The notes: generated by a model not told the origin, from the letters alone. DNA of 60,263 nt from Parasutterella muris (GCF_009767915.1 NZ_WSRP01000016.1:1-60263), one strand, 5' to 3'; shown: positions 8,773 to 19,034, numbered from the stretch's first letter. Made by a program: numbers and translations.

Positions 8773-9696
8773 TCATTTTCCGGCGTTGTCAGCTTTATCC
8801 TGCTCAGCATCTTCTTTCAAACGCTCCTTAACCAATTTTGCGCCTTCTTTACGCTGAGCTTCTGTCCAATGGACTTTAGCTTCTTCAACTGTCCGGTTCT
8901 TACGGCGATAGCCGAGAGCCGCGACGAAGGAAACAGCCAAGCCGGCGACAGTTGCAGCGGCAGCAAGGCCGGCAGCAGGCTGGGCAAGCTTGCTCAGAGA
9001 TACCAGTGCGGACGGTTCGACGCCCTTCTTGAGGCCCTGAGCTTCGGCGCCGTATTTGCAGACCTGCAGAATATGCAGGCCGCCGCATTCGTTTTCACCG
9101 TAAAGCTCAGCTTTATCGTAGCCTCTGGCCTTAAGAAATTCCACGCGTTTTTTGCCGAGTGCAATCATTTCTTCGCGAGGTCCGAAATGAAGTGCGCCGG
9201 GCTGGCAGGTCTTCACACAGGCGGGAAGCATGCCGTTTTCGAGTCGATCCCAGCACATTGTGCATTTATCGATCTTCTGATCCGGACCGTAGTATTTAGG
9301 CACATCGAACGGGCAAGCCATTTCGCAATAGTGGCAGCCGATACATTTTTCTTCCTGAACAGAAACGACACCGTTGTCCTGATAGCTGAGCGCGCCGGTC
9401 GGGCAGACAGAGACGCAGCCTGCGTTGGAGCAATGGAAGCAGGATCTGCGGCCGAATGCCCATTCGATGGGACGCTCAAGGGTGTCGGTTTTCTTTTCCG
9501 AGAATGTCATGACGAGTCGGTTGCTGCCGTTAAGGTCCACCGGATTCTGATAGCTTCCGGAGAACGGGAAGGCGTTCATACCGAGATCGGTATACAGGAC
9601 ATTCCATTGTTTGCAGGCGACCTGACAGCCCTTACATGCAGTGCATTTGGAGGCGTCGTAGAGCATCGCCATTTCTTGATTGGTATAGATTGACAT
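8773..9696 (-). CDS. fdnH: Formate dehydrogenase-N beta subunit, four-cluster ferredoxin
   Basis: A 307-residue iron-sulfur subunit with four Cys motifs (CTACKGCQVAC; CFHCSNAGCVSVCP; CIGCHYCEMACP; CTMCWDRLENGMLPACVKTC). Near the C-terminus a hydrophobic segment (AGLAAAATVAGLAVSFVAAL) anchors it in the inner membrane with the clusters in the periplasm. It relays electrons from FdnG to FdnI. Gap to fdnG is 13 nt. Confidence 0.94.
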   Translation of the reverse strand: MSIYTNQEMAMLYDASKCTACKGCQVACKQWNVLYTDLGMNAFPFSGSYQNPVDLNGSNRLVMTFSEKKTDTLERPIEWAFGRRSCFHCSNAGCVSVCPTGALSYQDNGVVSVQEEKCIGCHYCEMACPFDVPKYYGPDQKIDKCTMCWDRLENGMLPACVKTCQPGALHFGPREEMIALGKKRVEFLKARGYDKAELYGENECGGLHILQVCKYGAEAQGLKKGVEPSALVSLSKLAQPAAGLAAAATVAGLAVSFVAALGYRRKNRTVEEAKVHWTEAQRKEGAKLVKERLKEDAEQDKADNAGK

Positions 9697-9709
9697 CTGC
9701 TATTCCTCC

Positions 9710-12700
9710 TTACTTGGCCTTTTCAACATTCACCAGGAACGCTTTGAACTCAGGGATGTAAGAGTTCGGATCGCCGACGTTTGGCGAGAGGTCGTTCATC
9801 GTATCGCCTGTCGCATAAGCCGAAGCCCAGCTCCAGTGGTGGATCAGACCGATTGTGTGTGTCTTCTGACCGTTGATGTTCAGAGGCTGATAGCGCACTG
9901 TCACCATGGCGAAGGCTTCAATAGAGCCGCGGTTATTCCAAACACGGATCACATCACCGTTCTTAATGCCTTTTTCTTTGGCAAGCTCTTCGGAGATTTC
10001 CACGAAAGGTCTCGGCATGATTTCAACAAGCCAAGGAATGTTACGGGTCTGAGTACCGGACTGCCAGTGTTCTGTGACCGAGTAAGAAGTCGCAACGATA
10101 GGATATTCCTTGCTGCTGCCTCTCTTAACAGATTCCTTCCACTGAGCGAACTGTACCATCGGGCTGTCCTGACGGCCGTTCATGATGTTCTTAGTGGGGG
10201 ACTCATACGGTTCATAGTGTTCAGGCAGAGGACCGTCCTTCATCGGATAGCTGAAGAGACGAGCTTCCTGTTCCCAGGTCATGAAGAAGGCCTGATTATT
10301 CGGAGGAACCGGAACAACCTTTCCGTCTTTAACCGTGGTTTCAACGAAGTCACCGACGTCGTTGTTGATCCAGCGGCTGCCGTTCCATTCAACCAGCATC
10401 TTCTTCGGATTCCAGGGTTTTCCCTGGACGTCTGCTGAAGCTCGGTTGTACAGAATACGTCTGTTGGCAGGCCAAGCAAACGAGAAGTCTGAGTACAGAC
10501 CAAGACCGGAAGGATCGTAGAGCGAGCGGCGAGCAGTCGGCTGAGTCATCGGATCCCACTTGGTGGCTTCATTGTTGTAGTAGCCGCCGTAGATCCAGAG
10601 ACCGCAAGCGGTAGAGCCGTCAGCCTTGAGGTTTGCGTAGCTCTTAAGAAGCTTGCCTGTCTTAGCGTCATAACCGTTCATTGCGTGCGCAACAGCCTTG
10701 ACATCAAGCTGGCCCTGAGGATTACGGTAGTACCAGTTAACCTTGGTCACCTGATCCGGATTGACACCACCTTCAGTGCGGTACAGCTGCTGGATACGGT
10801 TGAAGAGGCGAGTCATGATTTCAAAGTCGCTCTTAGCCTGTCCGAGCGGCTCAACCGCTTTCTGTCTCCACTGAATCCATCTGCCGGAGTTGGCAATGGA
10901 GCCTTCTTTTTCGTAGATCAAGGCTGCAGGCAGCATGTAGACGGTGGTATTGATCTTTGTCGGATCCATACCGGGGGCTTTCCAGAAGCTGGCGGTTTCT
11001 GTTTCGAACCAATCAGCTACGAGCATCCAATCGAGGTTGGACATCACTTCGCGGCAATACTTAGTGTTCGGTTCAGAATGGGCCGGGTTCATACCCCAAA
11101 CCAGATAACCCTTGATCTGCTTATCCTGCATGTAGTGGAAAGTCGGGATCGTGGAGTCATTGTGTTTGAGAGAGCGCTTCGGGAGCAGATCGTAGCAGTA
11201 GTTGTTTTCCGCAGTCGCATTGTCACCGTACCATTCTTTCAGCATGGATACCATGAACTTTGGTTTGTTCATGTAGTAGCCGGCGCTGTAAGTTTCCTTA
11301 GAGAGGTAAGCGCCAAGTGTCGGATGATTTTGCTGGATCGGCCATGCCAGATAGCCAGGGGCGAAGTCCATTGTGGCGCCGACGTCTGTGGAGCCTTGAA
11401 CATTCGGCTCACCGCGGAGCGCATTGATACCGCCGCCAGCAACACCGACGTTGCCAAGAAGTAACTGGATGATACACATTGCGCGGCAGTTCTGGCTTCC
11501 GTAGGTATGCTGTGTCTGGCCGAGCGCATAAAGGATTGTGCCACTCTTTTCAGGAGCGCCGGAAGCGGCGTAGGTCTTGTAAACGACCTCAAGCAGTTTC
11601 TTATCAATACCGGTGACTTCGCTGACCTTGTCTAATGTGTAGCGGTTGTAGTGTTTGGCGAGCAGATTCAGCACGCAGTGCGGATCTTTAAGACTCGGGT
11701 CTTTCTTCGGGACTTTAAGTGCAGGCGGATTGAATTGTGGTACACCAGGGTCATTCACCCAAGCGCCCGGCTGACCCGGTTCTGTTGACCACGGAACAAC
11801 TTCTTCAGTCTGGTACATCCAAGAGTTGTTCTTGTATTGCTGATCTTTTTCATCCCAGCCTGTGAAGAGGCCGTCAGCGACGCTGAAGCCGTACTCCGGG
11901 CTGATCAGATATGTAGCGTTGGTATAGTTTTCAACATATTCTTTCTGATAAAGCTTGTTGGCAAGGATGTAGCGAATAAAGCCGCCGAAGAAGGCGATAT
12001 CTGTACCTGGTCTGATCGGGGCGTAGATATCGGCCTGTGATGCAGTACGAGTAAAGCGGGGGTCAACTACAATCCATTTTGCACCGCGGTCAACCGCACG
12101 ATGTACCCAGCGCGAAGACAGCGGGTGATTTTCTACATTATTGGAGCCGATTGTCAAAACAACGTCTGCGTTCTGGAAATCGCACCAATGACTAGTCATA
12201 GAGCCACGACCAAATGAAGGAGCGAGTCCGGAAACAGTCGAAGAGTGGCAGACACGTGTTTGATTATCGATCTGAACAATACCGAGTGAGCGGGCAAATT
12301 TTTGAACAAGCCAAGCTTCTTCTGTGTTGAGCTGGGCGGCTCCATAGCTTGCGATACCTTCACAACGGTTAACAATGACTCCGTCTTCCGTAGAAGTGTA
12401 ACTTTCATCACGCGTTTTTTTGATCTTTCTAGCTAATTCATCGATTGCTTGGGACCAAGAGATCGGTTCCCATTCTGTTTTACCAGGGCGGCGAACCAGC
12501 GGCTGAGTCAAACGATGCGGATGTGAGATGAGACGTCTATCTTTAGTGACAATGTCTCTTAAGCCGGTCAGAGCTGCGCCTTTGGGGCAAAGGCCTCCGA
12601 TATTGCAGGGGTTGTCAGGATCACCTTCGATATTGATCAACTGACCGTTTCTTACTGAGCAGATTGTGCCGCAACCGCCAGAGCAGTAGCAGCAAATATT

Positions 12701-12841
12701 TAAATACTCTTTGGTGTCATGCAGTTTCCACTTGCCAACAGCCCCTGGGAGGAAGCGGTCGGCGGACATGACATTAAATGCGGAGGCGGAGCCGGCGAGG
12801 CCGACAGCCGCCTTCATAAAATTTCGTCGAGATGTTTGCAT
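9710..12841 (-). CDS. fdnG: Formate dehydrogenase-N alpha subunit, molybdopterin catalytic subunit (Cys form)
   Basis: A 1043-residue periplasmic subunit that oxidises formate to CO2. Start 12841 gives the Tat signal MQTSRRNFMKAAVGL with AGGAAA upstream; the frame runs 24 codons further to 12913 but adds nothing sensible. The [4Fe-4S] ligands Cys50, Cys53, Cys57 and Cys85 are spaced as in FdnG. The residue aligning with selenocysteine 196 of E. coli FdnG is Cys198 (TRVCHSS, codon TGC), so no TGA recoding is needed; the adjacent catalytic His is kept. First gene of fdnGHI. Confidence 0.95.
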   Translation of the reverse strand: MQTSRRNFMKAAVGLAGSASAFNVMSADRFLPGAVGKWKLHDTKEYLNICCYCSGGCGTICSVRNGQLINIEGDPDNPCNIGGLCPKGAALTGLRDIVTKDRRLISHPHRLTQPLVRRPGKTEWEPISWSQAIDELARKIKKTRDESYTSTEDGVIVNRCEGIASYGAAQLNTEEAWLVQKFARSLGIVQIDNQTRVCHSSTVSGLAPSFGRGSMTSHWCDFQNADVVLTIGSNNVENHPLSSRWVHRAVDRGAKWIVVDPRFTRTASQADIYAPIRPGTDIAFFGGFIRYILANKLYQKEYVENYTNATYLISPEYGFSVADGLFTGWDEKDQQYKNNSWMYQTEEVVPWSTEPGQPGAWVNDPGVPQFNPPALKVPKKDPSLKDPHCVLNLLAKHYNRYTLDKVSEVTGIDKKLLEVVYKTYAASGAPEKSGTILYALGQTQHTYGSQNCRAMCIIQLLLGNVGVAGGGINALRGEPNVQGSTDVGATMDFAPGYLAWPIQQNHPTLGAYLSKETYSAGYYMNKPKFMVSMLKEWYGDNATAENNYCYDLLPKRSLKHNDSTIPTFHYMQDKQIKGYLVWGMNPAHSEPNTKYCREVMSNLDWMLVADWFETETASFWKAPGMDPTKINTTVYMLPAALIYEKEGSIANSGRWIQWRQKAVEPLGQAKSDFEIMTRLFNRIQQLYRTEGGVNPDQVTKVNWYYRNPQGQLDVKAVAHAMNGYDAKTGKLLKSYANLKADGSTACGLWIYGGYYNNEATKWDPMTQPTARRSLYDPSGLGLYSDFSFAWPANRRILYNRASADVQGKPWNPKKMLVEWNGSRWINNDVGDFVETTVKDGKVVPVPPNNQAFFMTWEQEARLFSYPMKDGPLPEHYEPYESPTKNIMNGRQDSPMVQFAQWKESVKRGSSKEYPIVATSYSVTEHWQSGTQTRNIPWLVEIMPRPFVEISEELAKEKGIKNGDVIRVWNNRGSIEAFAMVTVRYQPLNINGQKTHTIGLIHHWSWASAYATGDTMNDLSPNVGDPNSYIPEFKAFLVNVEKAK

Positions 12842-12899
12842 AAGATTTCCTGTAGCGACGATTAATGGCTTAACTAATGGGGTGGGCCATATACATACA

Positions 12900-12913
12900 T
12901 TGACTTCAATCAA
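12900..12913 (-). promoter_or_regulatory. FNR-like box upstream of fdnG
   Basis: TTGATTGAAGTCAA on the minus strand matches the FNR consensus TTGAT-N4-ATCAA at nine of ten positions and lies about 60 nt before the fdnG start, a fitting place for anaerobic activation. No good -10 box is visible, so this is a suggestion. Confidence 0.4.
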
Positions 12914-13417
12914 TCCGATCGATAATCTAAGCTATTGTGCAAAGAAAAACAATCGTTTGTAAGTATTAATGTTTGAAGTAAAACCAATTAAGATTGAATT
13001 AATTGTAGATATAACAGTGTAATCAATTGAATTTGAATAATAAATCAATTGGTAATATTATGTAATCTAAGCAGATCGGAGGAACGTATTAATCCGTCTA
13101 TATTCGTTATAATTAATTTATACTTAGATTTTTTTACAAAATAAATCAGTCTAAATGAGCTTATTTAATAACGGATTATTAGGTTTGGTAAATATTTATT
13201 AACGGCAATATTAATATTTCAATCGAAATTTAAATAATATTTTCCGAATTATAAAAAATATTAATGGATAACGACGATGTAATCGCCTATTTTGAGAATA
13301 CTATAGGGTAAAAATATATAATAATGTGTCTTTATTATTTTAATATGCTAAATAAAAAACATTTATGGCATGAAGTAAGTTTATAAGTTTAGAGTTCGCT
13401 GATCTGTTGTTGTATTT
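12914..13417. other. AT-rich intergenic region, no gene seen
   Basis: About 500 nt of very AT-rich DNA (many TAATAT/AATTGAAT runs) between the divergently reached ends fdnG (start side) and the MCE gene (stop side). I find no convincing frame, RNA fold or terminator. Confidence 0.5.
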
Positions 13418-14410
13418 TTATGGACTTTCAGTAAAAGGATTTTCCTCCTGTGAAGAAGATACTGGTATTGAAGCCCATTGCTGAGTTACCTGAGAAAGAT
13501 TCTGAGTGATTGAAACGAGGGAGACAATCAGAGCTCGAATGTCGTAATTGTTTTGCGCGACCATACGATTAAAGTCAGCAGTTGTATCAGAGAGCTGTTT
13601 GACAAGAGACTGACTTTGCCGGTTTCCGGTTGCTTCACTGATTTCTTTTGCCGCCGAGGACAGATGAGTAAGAAGCGAATTGATTTTTTTTACGTCGACT
13701 TCGTCAAGGGTTTCGGAACTTGTTTTTATCCAGTCTTCTGCTGAATTAAGCAGCGTTTTGATGCTTTCCGGGCTTACGCCTTCGACAATTTCATTGAGCC
13801 GTACCAAGGAGAGGCGCAGATCAGCTAAGCCGTTTCTGCTGGTGCCAATATTCATGTCCTTTTTGACTGACTGCAGGGTTGAGAAAAACTGTTCGAGGTT
13901 ATCAAGAATTTCGTTTGTAAGACTGATAGCTGACGGTATATATAAGTGAGCAGGCTTCCATGGGAATTCTGTTACTTCGGGCGGATAAAGTCTCGGGTCC
14001 TGATATCCGGCAGAAAGAAAGAGAGTCCCGGTGATTCCGGAGAGCTGTGTCTGGATGCGTAAGCCGTCCTCGATCATTTTTGGGAGCTGTTCTGCTAACT
14101 TGTTTTTATCCAGGTAGACGGTCATTCGGACCACCGCGACAGAATTTTTATCAGAAAAAAGGTTGATGTGGTTCTGAGGGTAAGCAGAACTTGAGAGGAG
14201 GATCTCGTCGACCTCTCCGATCTTTACACCCTGAAAAGAGACAGCCGAACCGACGGAAAGACCGTTAATGGATTCCTTGAAGTACGTTTCGACAGTGGTT
14301 TTCGGTCGGAAAAAGTTAGGAGTAAAGACCGTACACAGCATGATGATGAGTACGGCGATAAGAAGGATTACCGCACTTCCAACCCAGAAATGTCTTTGCG
14401 CCTTAGTCAT
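13418..14410 (-). CDS. MCE/MlaD-family protein
   Basis: A 330-residue protein with one N-terminal membrane segment (HFWVGSAVILLIAVLIIMLC) followed by an MCE domain (ETYFKESINGLSVGSAVSFQGVKIGEV) and a long helical C-terminal part. This is the layout of the substrate-binding subunit of phospholipid or toluene-type ABC uptake systems (MlaD) or of PqiB/YebT-like tunnels. No ABC ATPase or permease is next to it in this window; the upstream partner genes may have been lost or lie elsewhere. Cytoplasmic end anchored, MCE domain in the periplasm. Confidence 0.8.
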   Translation of the reverse strand: MTKAQRHFWVGSAVILLIAVLIIMLCTVFTPNFFRPKTTVETYFKESINGLSVGSAVSFQGVKIGEVDEILLSSSAYPQNHINLFSDKNSVAVVRMTVYLDKNKLAEQLPKMIEDGLRIQTQLSGITGTLFLSAGYQDPRLYPPEVTEFPWKPAHLYIPSAISLTNEILDNLEQFFSTLQSVKKDMNIGTSRNGLADLRLSLVRLNEIVEGVSPESIKTLLNSAEDWIKTSSETLDEVDVKKINSLLTHLSSAAKEISEATGNRQSQSLVKQLSDTTADFNRMVAQNNYDIRALIVSLVSITQNLSQVTQQWASIPVSSSQEENPFTESP

Positions 14411-14788
14411 ATGATCCTACCGAGTATTTTTCCTTGAATTATATGAAAAACACGCAGAGGACTTCTTTGTGCCGACCTGAATTACGCACTGACAAGAAGG
14501 TCCGGATCACTTAAAAGAAGGATTCAGCGCTGTTAATTCCTCTAAATGAGACTATCCAAATTTCGACAACCCCTCTATGTTCTTATATTTTAATCTTGAC
14601 TTGTGCTTGGGGTAATTTGGTATTTAATTAGGGCATTAAAGAGATGGCATGATATTTTTAGTGTCTTTAAAAAAATATTCCGAGGGTTAAAAATTTTAAT
14701 TATGTCAGGGGATGACTTTTGTAACCCGTTGTCTGCAAAAGAAAAAGGTATGAGAATCAAAGTGAACTTATATATTAGGAGGATTCAA
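14411..14788. other. Intergenic, divergent MCE gene / autotransporter
   Basis: Holds a likely promoter for the autotransporter (TTGACT at 14596-14601 with GGTATT 17 nt later). The autotransporter frame is open across its right half, but the ribosome site and signal peptide place the true start at 14789. Confidence 0.4.
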
Positions 14789-17488
14789 ATGAGAATTCGA
14801 AAGGTTCCGCTCATCCTTTTGTTGACGATTGGAGCCGCTACCTCTGCTTTTGGCGGTCAATTTGACTCGATGTATGCAGTCCAATCTCGGCTAAGTTCTA
14901 CGGACTTGCTGCAAGTTTGGAAGGATAAATTTCCGGGGCTGTATGAGAAGATTATTGATGCATCCAATCAGGCCCATGATACGGGGAACTACTATTTGAC
15001 CGGAATTCAGACTCCTGTTGCCTGGAGTGTGACAGCTTCTAATGATGTTGTTGTGAACTCTATTAATGCAGGCTACTTTGTCAATCTTAGAGGTCCGGAC
15101 TATCAACCTCTGTTTCCCGGACTAACGGCAAGCAATCAGGGAGTCACGGTTGACGCCGGCAATGATTTGATTGTGATGCCTAATGCGACTTCTGTGGGCG
15201 GCTTCGGTTATGGGATTTCTGCGGATTCGGGTACGGAGGTTAATGTAACCGCCGGCAATCGAATTATTTTGATGACAGCGGCAGACAAAGGCAATTATGT
15301 TCATTTTGACGGAACCTCGATTTTTTCCGGGGAAAGTGCCAAAGTCAATTTGAACGCCTCAGAGATTTATATCTATGGCTCGGTGATCCAGAACCCTTAC
15401 AGTCTGGTTGATTTGTCAGCGACTAAGGGCGTATATTTAGTCACCCCCACCAATGGCGAGGTGTTGGGAGATGAGACGGTGAACCTCATGCTGGCAGATA
15501 TGGAGATTGATGCTCCGACGGTTCTTTTGGAAAGAACCGTTAGTTTAGGAATGCTCCTTTTTGGAAGTAACCATCCAAGTAATCTGTTCATTGGCATGGA
15601 TAATTCAGAAGGGATAGAAACCCAAGACGTATATTTCAGCAAAAACGTCACCGTTGAAACTCAGAGCAAGCTAAGGGTTAATGCCTCGAGCTCGGTTATT
15701 TTTGCGAAGAAGCTGTCGCTATTGACGAGTGGGGACGCTGTTATTATATCTAAGCAGATCGGTATTAATAATTTGTTTCTTGGCAATATCGGCGCAACCG
15801 GAACATTCAATGTTATAGGCGACGGTTCAATGTTTGTGAAAGAAACGGCAAGCGTCGGTTCAAACTCCAAGCTGAATGTCAACTTAGGAGAGGGGGCCGG
15901 GCTTTCCGCCTCATTTAATACGAATGACAAAGGATCGACCGTTATCAATTTAGAGAAAGGCGCCTATTGGTATTCTCCGCGGAGCAGCACAATCAGCCAG
16001 CTTTCACTTCAGTCGGGAAGTTTTGTTGATCTTGGTCCAATGAACGAGCAGATGACGATTACAACAAAGCGACTAACTGGTGATCAAGGCATTTTCCGGC
16101 TGGTGAGCGGCTCAAGAGGCAGTATTCATATTACAGAAAGCAGTGAAGGGAACCATCAGGTACTGCTTGCCTCCAGCGGTAAATCGATTCAGGATACTGG
16201 CTACATGTATCACATTGTGGCGGCCGACTCGTCGCCATCAGGGCAGGACAATGCTACCTTAAGCCTGGCCAATAAAGGGGTTGTTGATATCGGACCTTAT
16301 GAATATAAGTTTGGCCTTAAACAATATGGAGACAAGAGTACACGAGACTGGGTCATCACTTCTCAGGTTTCTGAGCGTCCGGAGCCGGATTTGCCCGCAA
16401 TGCCGGACAGCCCGAATCTTCCGACGCCAGGCGTGCCGGGGGAATCCGGTTCAACGTCTAATAATCCCGCGCTGATTCCAAAGCCGGACTTAAAGCCGCT
16501 GCCGTTTGATCCGAGCAATCCGCCTATTGTTCCGTCTGAAGAGGTGAAACCTATCGGCTTGTCCGCGAGCGCTAAAATGGTACTAGCGGGAGTAAATTCC
16601 GGAGCTCAGGTGATTCAATATCTGGGTTCGCTCGATGACATGAGAGCGAGAATGGGCGAAGTCCGCGACGGAGCGGATGCCGGTCCCTATGTGCTGTACA
16701 GATACGACAGAAGCCGGCTGAATTCATATCCCAGCATCAGCAGCAGAGTGAGGTTCAGTACTTATTCTTTAGGTCTTGACAGTAAAGTGACGCCGAACTG
16801 GATTGTTGGCGGCTCCGTTGTATTTACGGACGGGGACATTAAGCTTTCGGACGGATTCGGCAGCAAGACCGATTCGAATTCTGCCGGTATCAAGCTATAC
16901 AGTACCTGGTATAACACTGCAGGAACATACGCTGATACAGTCCTGACATTTAACCATTATTCGACTCGCATACATGCGGAGATGCGTGACGAGCTTTCGT
17001 CGCATGCGAATTACAGCAATATCGGGATTGGTCTTTCGCAGGAGGTCGGTCACAGATTTATTTTCCCGACCTCATCGGAGACACACGAATGGTTTGTTGA
17101 GCCTCAAGCTCAGCTTTCTTATTACTTCATGGATGGGAAGCGTTTTGCCATGAGCAACGGGATGAGCGTGAAATTACGCAGCAACAACAGTCTTAACGGT
17201 CGTTTAGGTGTTGTGGCAGGGCAGAAGTTCAGCGGAAAGGAAGGCAAGAGCGCCGGTCAGCTTTATGTCAGAGCCGGTGTGGATCATGAGTTCCTCGGCA
17301 AAACCAAGATGGATATGAATGAGTTCTCCTTTGAGGATCGTTCCATTGGAACCCGTGTTTATTACGGTCTTGGCGGAGAAGCTGTAGTTAACAAGTCGTT
17401 TAAGGTATTCGGGCAGGTTAACCGCGAACACGGAAGCCGTATGAAGACGGATTTTCAGTTTAAAGCCGGCTTGAAATACATTTTCTAG
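14789..17488 (+). CDS. Type V autotransporter (passenger plus beta-barrel)
   Basis: An 899-residue protein. A signal peptide (MRIRKVPLILLLTIGAATSAFG) follows an ideal AGGAGG site, which fixes the start. The passenger (about 25-560) is a repetitive, Ser/Thr/Asn/Gly-rich beta-helix-like region. A proline-rich linker (about residues 590-650) leads to a C-terminal autotransporter barrel (about 650-899) ending KAGLKYIF with terminal Phe. The passenger sequence gives no enzyme motif; adhesion or surface display is the likely role. Confidence 0.88.
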   Translation: MRIRKVPLILLLTIGAATSAFGGQFDSMYAVQSRLSSTDLLQVWKDKFPGLYEKIIDASNQAHDTGNYYLTGIQTPVAWSVTASNDVVVNSINAGYFVNLRGPDYQPLFPGLTASNQGVTVDAGNDLIVMPNATSVGGFGYGISADSGTEVNVTAGNRIILMTAADKGNYVHFDGTSIFSGESAKVNLNASEIYIYGSVIQNPYSLVDLSATKGVYLVTPTNGEVLGDETVNLMLADMEIDAPTVLLERTVSLGMLLFGSNHPSNLFIGMDNSEGIETQDVYFSKNVTVETQSKLRVNASSSVIFAKKLSLLTSGDAVIISKQIGINNLFLGNIGATGTFNVIGDGSMFVKETASVGSNSKLNVNLGEGAGLSASFNTNDKGSTVINLEKGAYWYSPRSSTISQLSLQSGSFVDLGPMNEQMTITTKRLTGDQGIFRLVSGSRGSIHITESSEGNHQVLLASSGKSIQDTGYMYHIVAADSSPSGQDNATLSLANKGVVDIGPYEYKFGLKQYGDKSTRDWVITSQVSERPEPDLPAMPDSPNLPTPGVPGESGSTSNNPALIPKPDLKPLPFDPSNPPIVPSEEVKPIGLSASAKMVLAGVNSGAQVIQYLGSLDDMRARMGEVRDGADAGPYVLYRYDRSRLNSYPSISSRVRFSTYSLGLDSKVTPNWIVGGSVVFTDGDIKLSDGFGSKTDSNSAGIKLYSTWYNTAGTYADTVLTFNHYSTRIHAEMRDELSSHANYSNIGIGLSQEVGHRFIFPTSSETHEWFVEPQAQLSYYFMDGKRFAMSNGMSVKLRSNNSLNGRLGVVAGQKFSGKEGKSAGQLYVRAGVDHEFLGKTKMDMNEFSFEDRSIGTRVYYGLGGEAVVNKSFKVFGQVNREHGSRMKTDFQFKAGLKYIF

Positions 17489-17502
17489 ACATTTTGATTC
17501 TG

Positions 17503-17541
17503 TATAGCCAGTTCGGTGCGAAGGAGTGCCGGCTGGCTATA
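17503..17541 (+). terminator. Terminator of autotransporter gene
   Basis: TATAGCCAG/CTGGCTATA 9-bp stem with a GC-containing inner loop, followed by ATTTTTT. Confidence 0.85.
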
Positions 17542-17572
17542 ATTTTTTGGAATAAAACTATCGGGAGAAGAC

Positions 17573-18754
17573 GTGTCAGACACTATGCAGGAACTCTTTT
17601 ACCGGGACCCTTACGCTCGTGAATTTACGGCGGAAGTGGTCTCCTGTACTGAGGGGAAGAAAGGTTTTGAAGTCATTCTTACGGATACCGCATTTTATCC
17701 GGAAGGGGGCGGTCAGCCGACTGATCTTGGAGAATTAGGAGGTGTGAAAGTTAATTTCGTTAAGAGAATTAACGAAAGCATTATTCACTACACGGACCAG
17801 CCGTTGGCAGTCGGGAATTTGGCGACAGGCAGGATTGATTGGGAACGGCGTTTTGACAATATGCAGAATCATACCTGCGAGCACATTTTTTCCGGTCTGG
17901 TTCATCAAAAATTCGGATTTGAGAATGTCGGATTTCATATGGATCCGGAGGACATCACCGTTGACTTTAGCGGAGAGGTTCCGAAAGAAGAGCTCGATAA
18001 AATCGAGCAAGAGGTTAATGATGCTATTGCCGCGGACATTGAACTCTGTGTGACGTTTCCTTCGCAGCAAGAACTTGCCTCAATGGATTACCGCAGTAAA
18101 AAAGAGCTTAGCGGTTTGGTACGCATTGTTTCTGTTCCCGGATTTGACTGCTGCGCGTGCTGCGGAACACATGTCAGAAGATCAGGTGAAATTGGCATAT
18201 TTAAAATTTTAGAGTCTGGTAAGTACCGCGGAGGGACTCGAGTTCGGTTTGCCGCAGGCAAAAGGGCTCTTAGAGACTATGCATGGCGTCTGAATGAAAT
18301 CTCAAAAGTTTCTGTACTGTTATCAGCTAAACCGCATGAGATTTCCGCAGCAGTTGAGAAAGTTCTGAATGACGGGAAGACTCAGGAGCAGCTTCTTGCA
18401 GAGCGCACTCAGCTGTGGCTGAAATCCGTTGCGGATCGTATTGAGAAGCCTCAAGATTGTGTGATTATCTTTGAGAACGGATTATCACCTTTTGAACTGA
18501 AGAAATTCGCCTCCATTCTGAAAGAGCGGCTTGTCGGGATTCCGTGCGCCGTACTTTCGGAAGTCGGAGAGAACGTTTTTAATTATGTGTTGGCTTACGA
18601 AAGCGAGAAGTTTTCTGAGATTTCCAGAGAGTTAAACAAGAAACTGAACGGTCGCGGAGGTGGGAGAGACGGAGTAGTCCAGGGTACTTACAGAGTCGAT
18701 CGTGCGGTTATTGAATCAGCGGTTCGCGATGTATTTAAAGGTCTAATAAAGTAA
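17573..18754 (+). CDS. AlaX-type alanyl-tRNA editing hydrolase with DHHA1 domain
   Basis: A 393-residue protein like the second half of alanyl-tRNA synthetase. An N-terminal beta-barrel with AFYPEGGGQP is followed by the zinc-binding editing site HTCEHIF and CCACCGTHV, and a C-terminal DHHA1 domain with GGRGGGRDGVVQG. It would deacylate Ser- or Gly-mischarged tRNA-Ala in trans (long AlaX form). Start is GTG 17573 with GGGAGAAG upstream; ATG 17585 is an alternative. It lacks the synthetase catalytic half. Confidence 0.88.
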   Translation: MSDTMQELFYRDPYAREFTAEVVSCTEGKKGFEVILTDTAFYPEGGGQPTDLGELGGVKVNFVKRINESIIHYTDQPLAVGNLATGRIDWERRFDNMQNHTCEHIFSGLVHQKFGFENVGFHMDPEDITVDFSGEVPKEELDKIEQEVNDAIAADIELCVTFPSQQELASMDYRSKKELSGLVRIVSVPGFDCCACCGTHVRRSGEIGIFKILESGKYRGGTRVRFAAGKRALRDYAWRLNEISKVSVLLSAKPHEISAAVEKVLNDGKTQEQLLAERTQLWLKSVADRIEKPQDCVIIFENGLSPFELKKFASILKERLVGIPCAVLSEVGENVFNYVLAYESEKFSEISRELNKKLNGRGGGRDGVVQGTYRVDRAVIESAVRDVFKGLIK

Positions 18755-18813
18755 AAAAATTCGAATCTTCCGCGGCATGGTGCGATTGCGATTTAGTTCC
18801 TTAAAAAAGCAGT

Positions 18814-18827
18814 GTGAACAAGTTCAC
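18814..18827. repeat. GTGAACAAGTTCAC palindrome
   Basis: One mismatch at the centre compared with the three copies near 1.7 kb; same kind of place, a convergent gap. Confidence 0.65.
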
Positions 18828-18935
18828 GCGATAGTGAAAAAGTGATTTTGGAGATCACATTTGTGTTTCGGTGTTTTCTTCGCTGAACTAGAAATAACTT
18901 TAATAGCTATCGTGGGATTCCTTATCGTATATGCG

Positions 18936-19003
18936 GCGGAGGGGGCTTCTTTCTAAAAACACCTTGAATGTTTTTGAAATTCTTTAGTTGTGCTCGCCTC
19001 CGC
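18936..19003. other. Two-tier hairpin in convergent gap
   Basis: GCGGAGG (18936-18942) pairs with CCTCCGC (18997-19003) and encloses AAAAACA/TGTTTTT (18955-18961 with 18969-18975). It may be a terminator or a small RNA; there is no T tract. Confidence 0.4.
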
Positions 19004-19034
19004 TGACATTTACGTCCATATAACTTCAAAGCAG

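Noticed and set aside
8713-9693. Plus-strand 326-aa frame
   Set aside because: Antisense to fdnH/fdnI; the Cys motifs of FdnH fix the real strand.
10685-11464. Plus-strand 259-aa frame
   Set aside because: Antisense to fdnG.
9710-12841. Selenocysteine recoding in fdnG
   Set aside because: The frame has no internal TGA; the site is a Cys codon.
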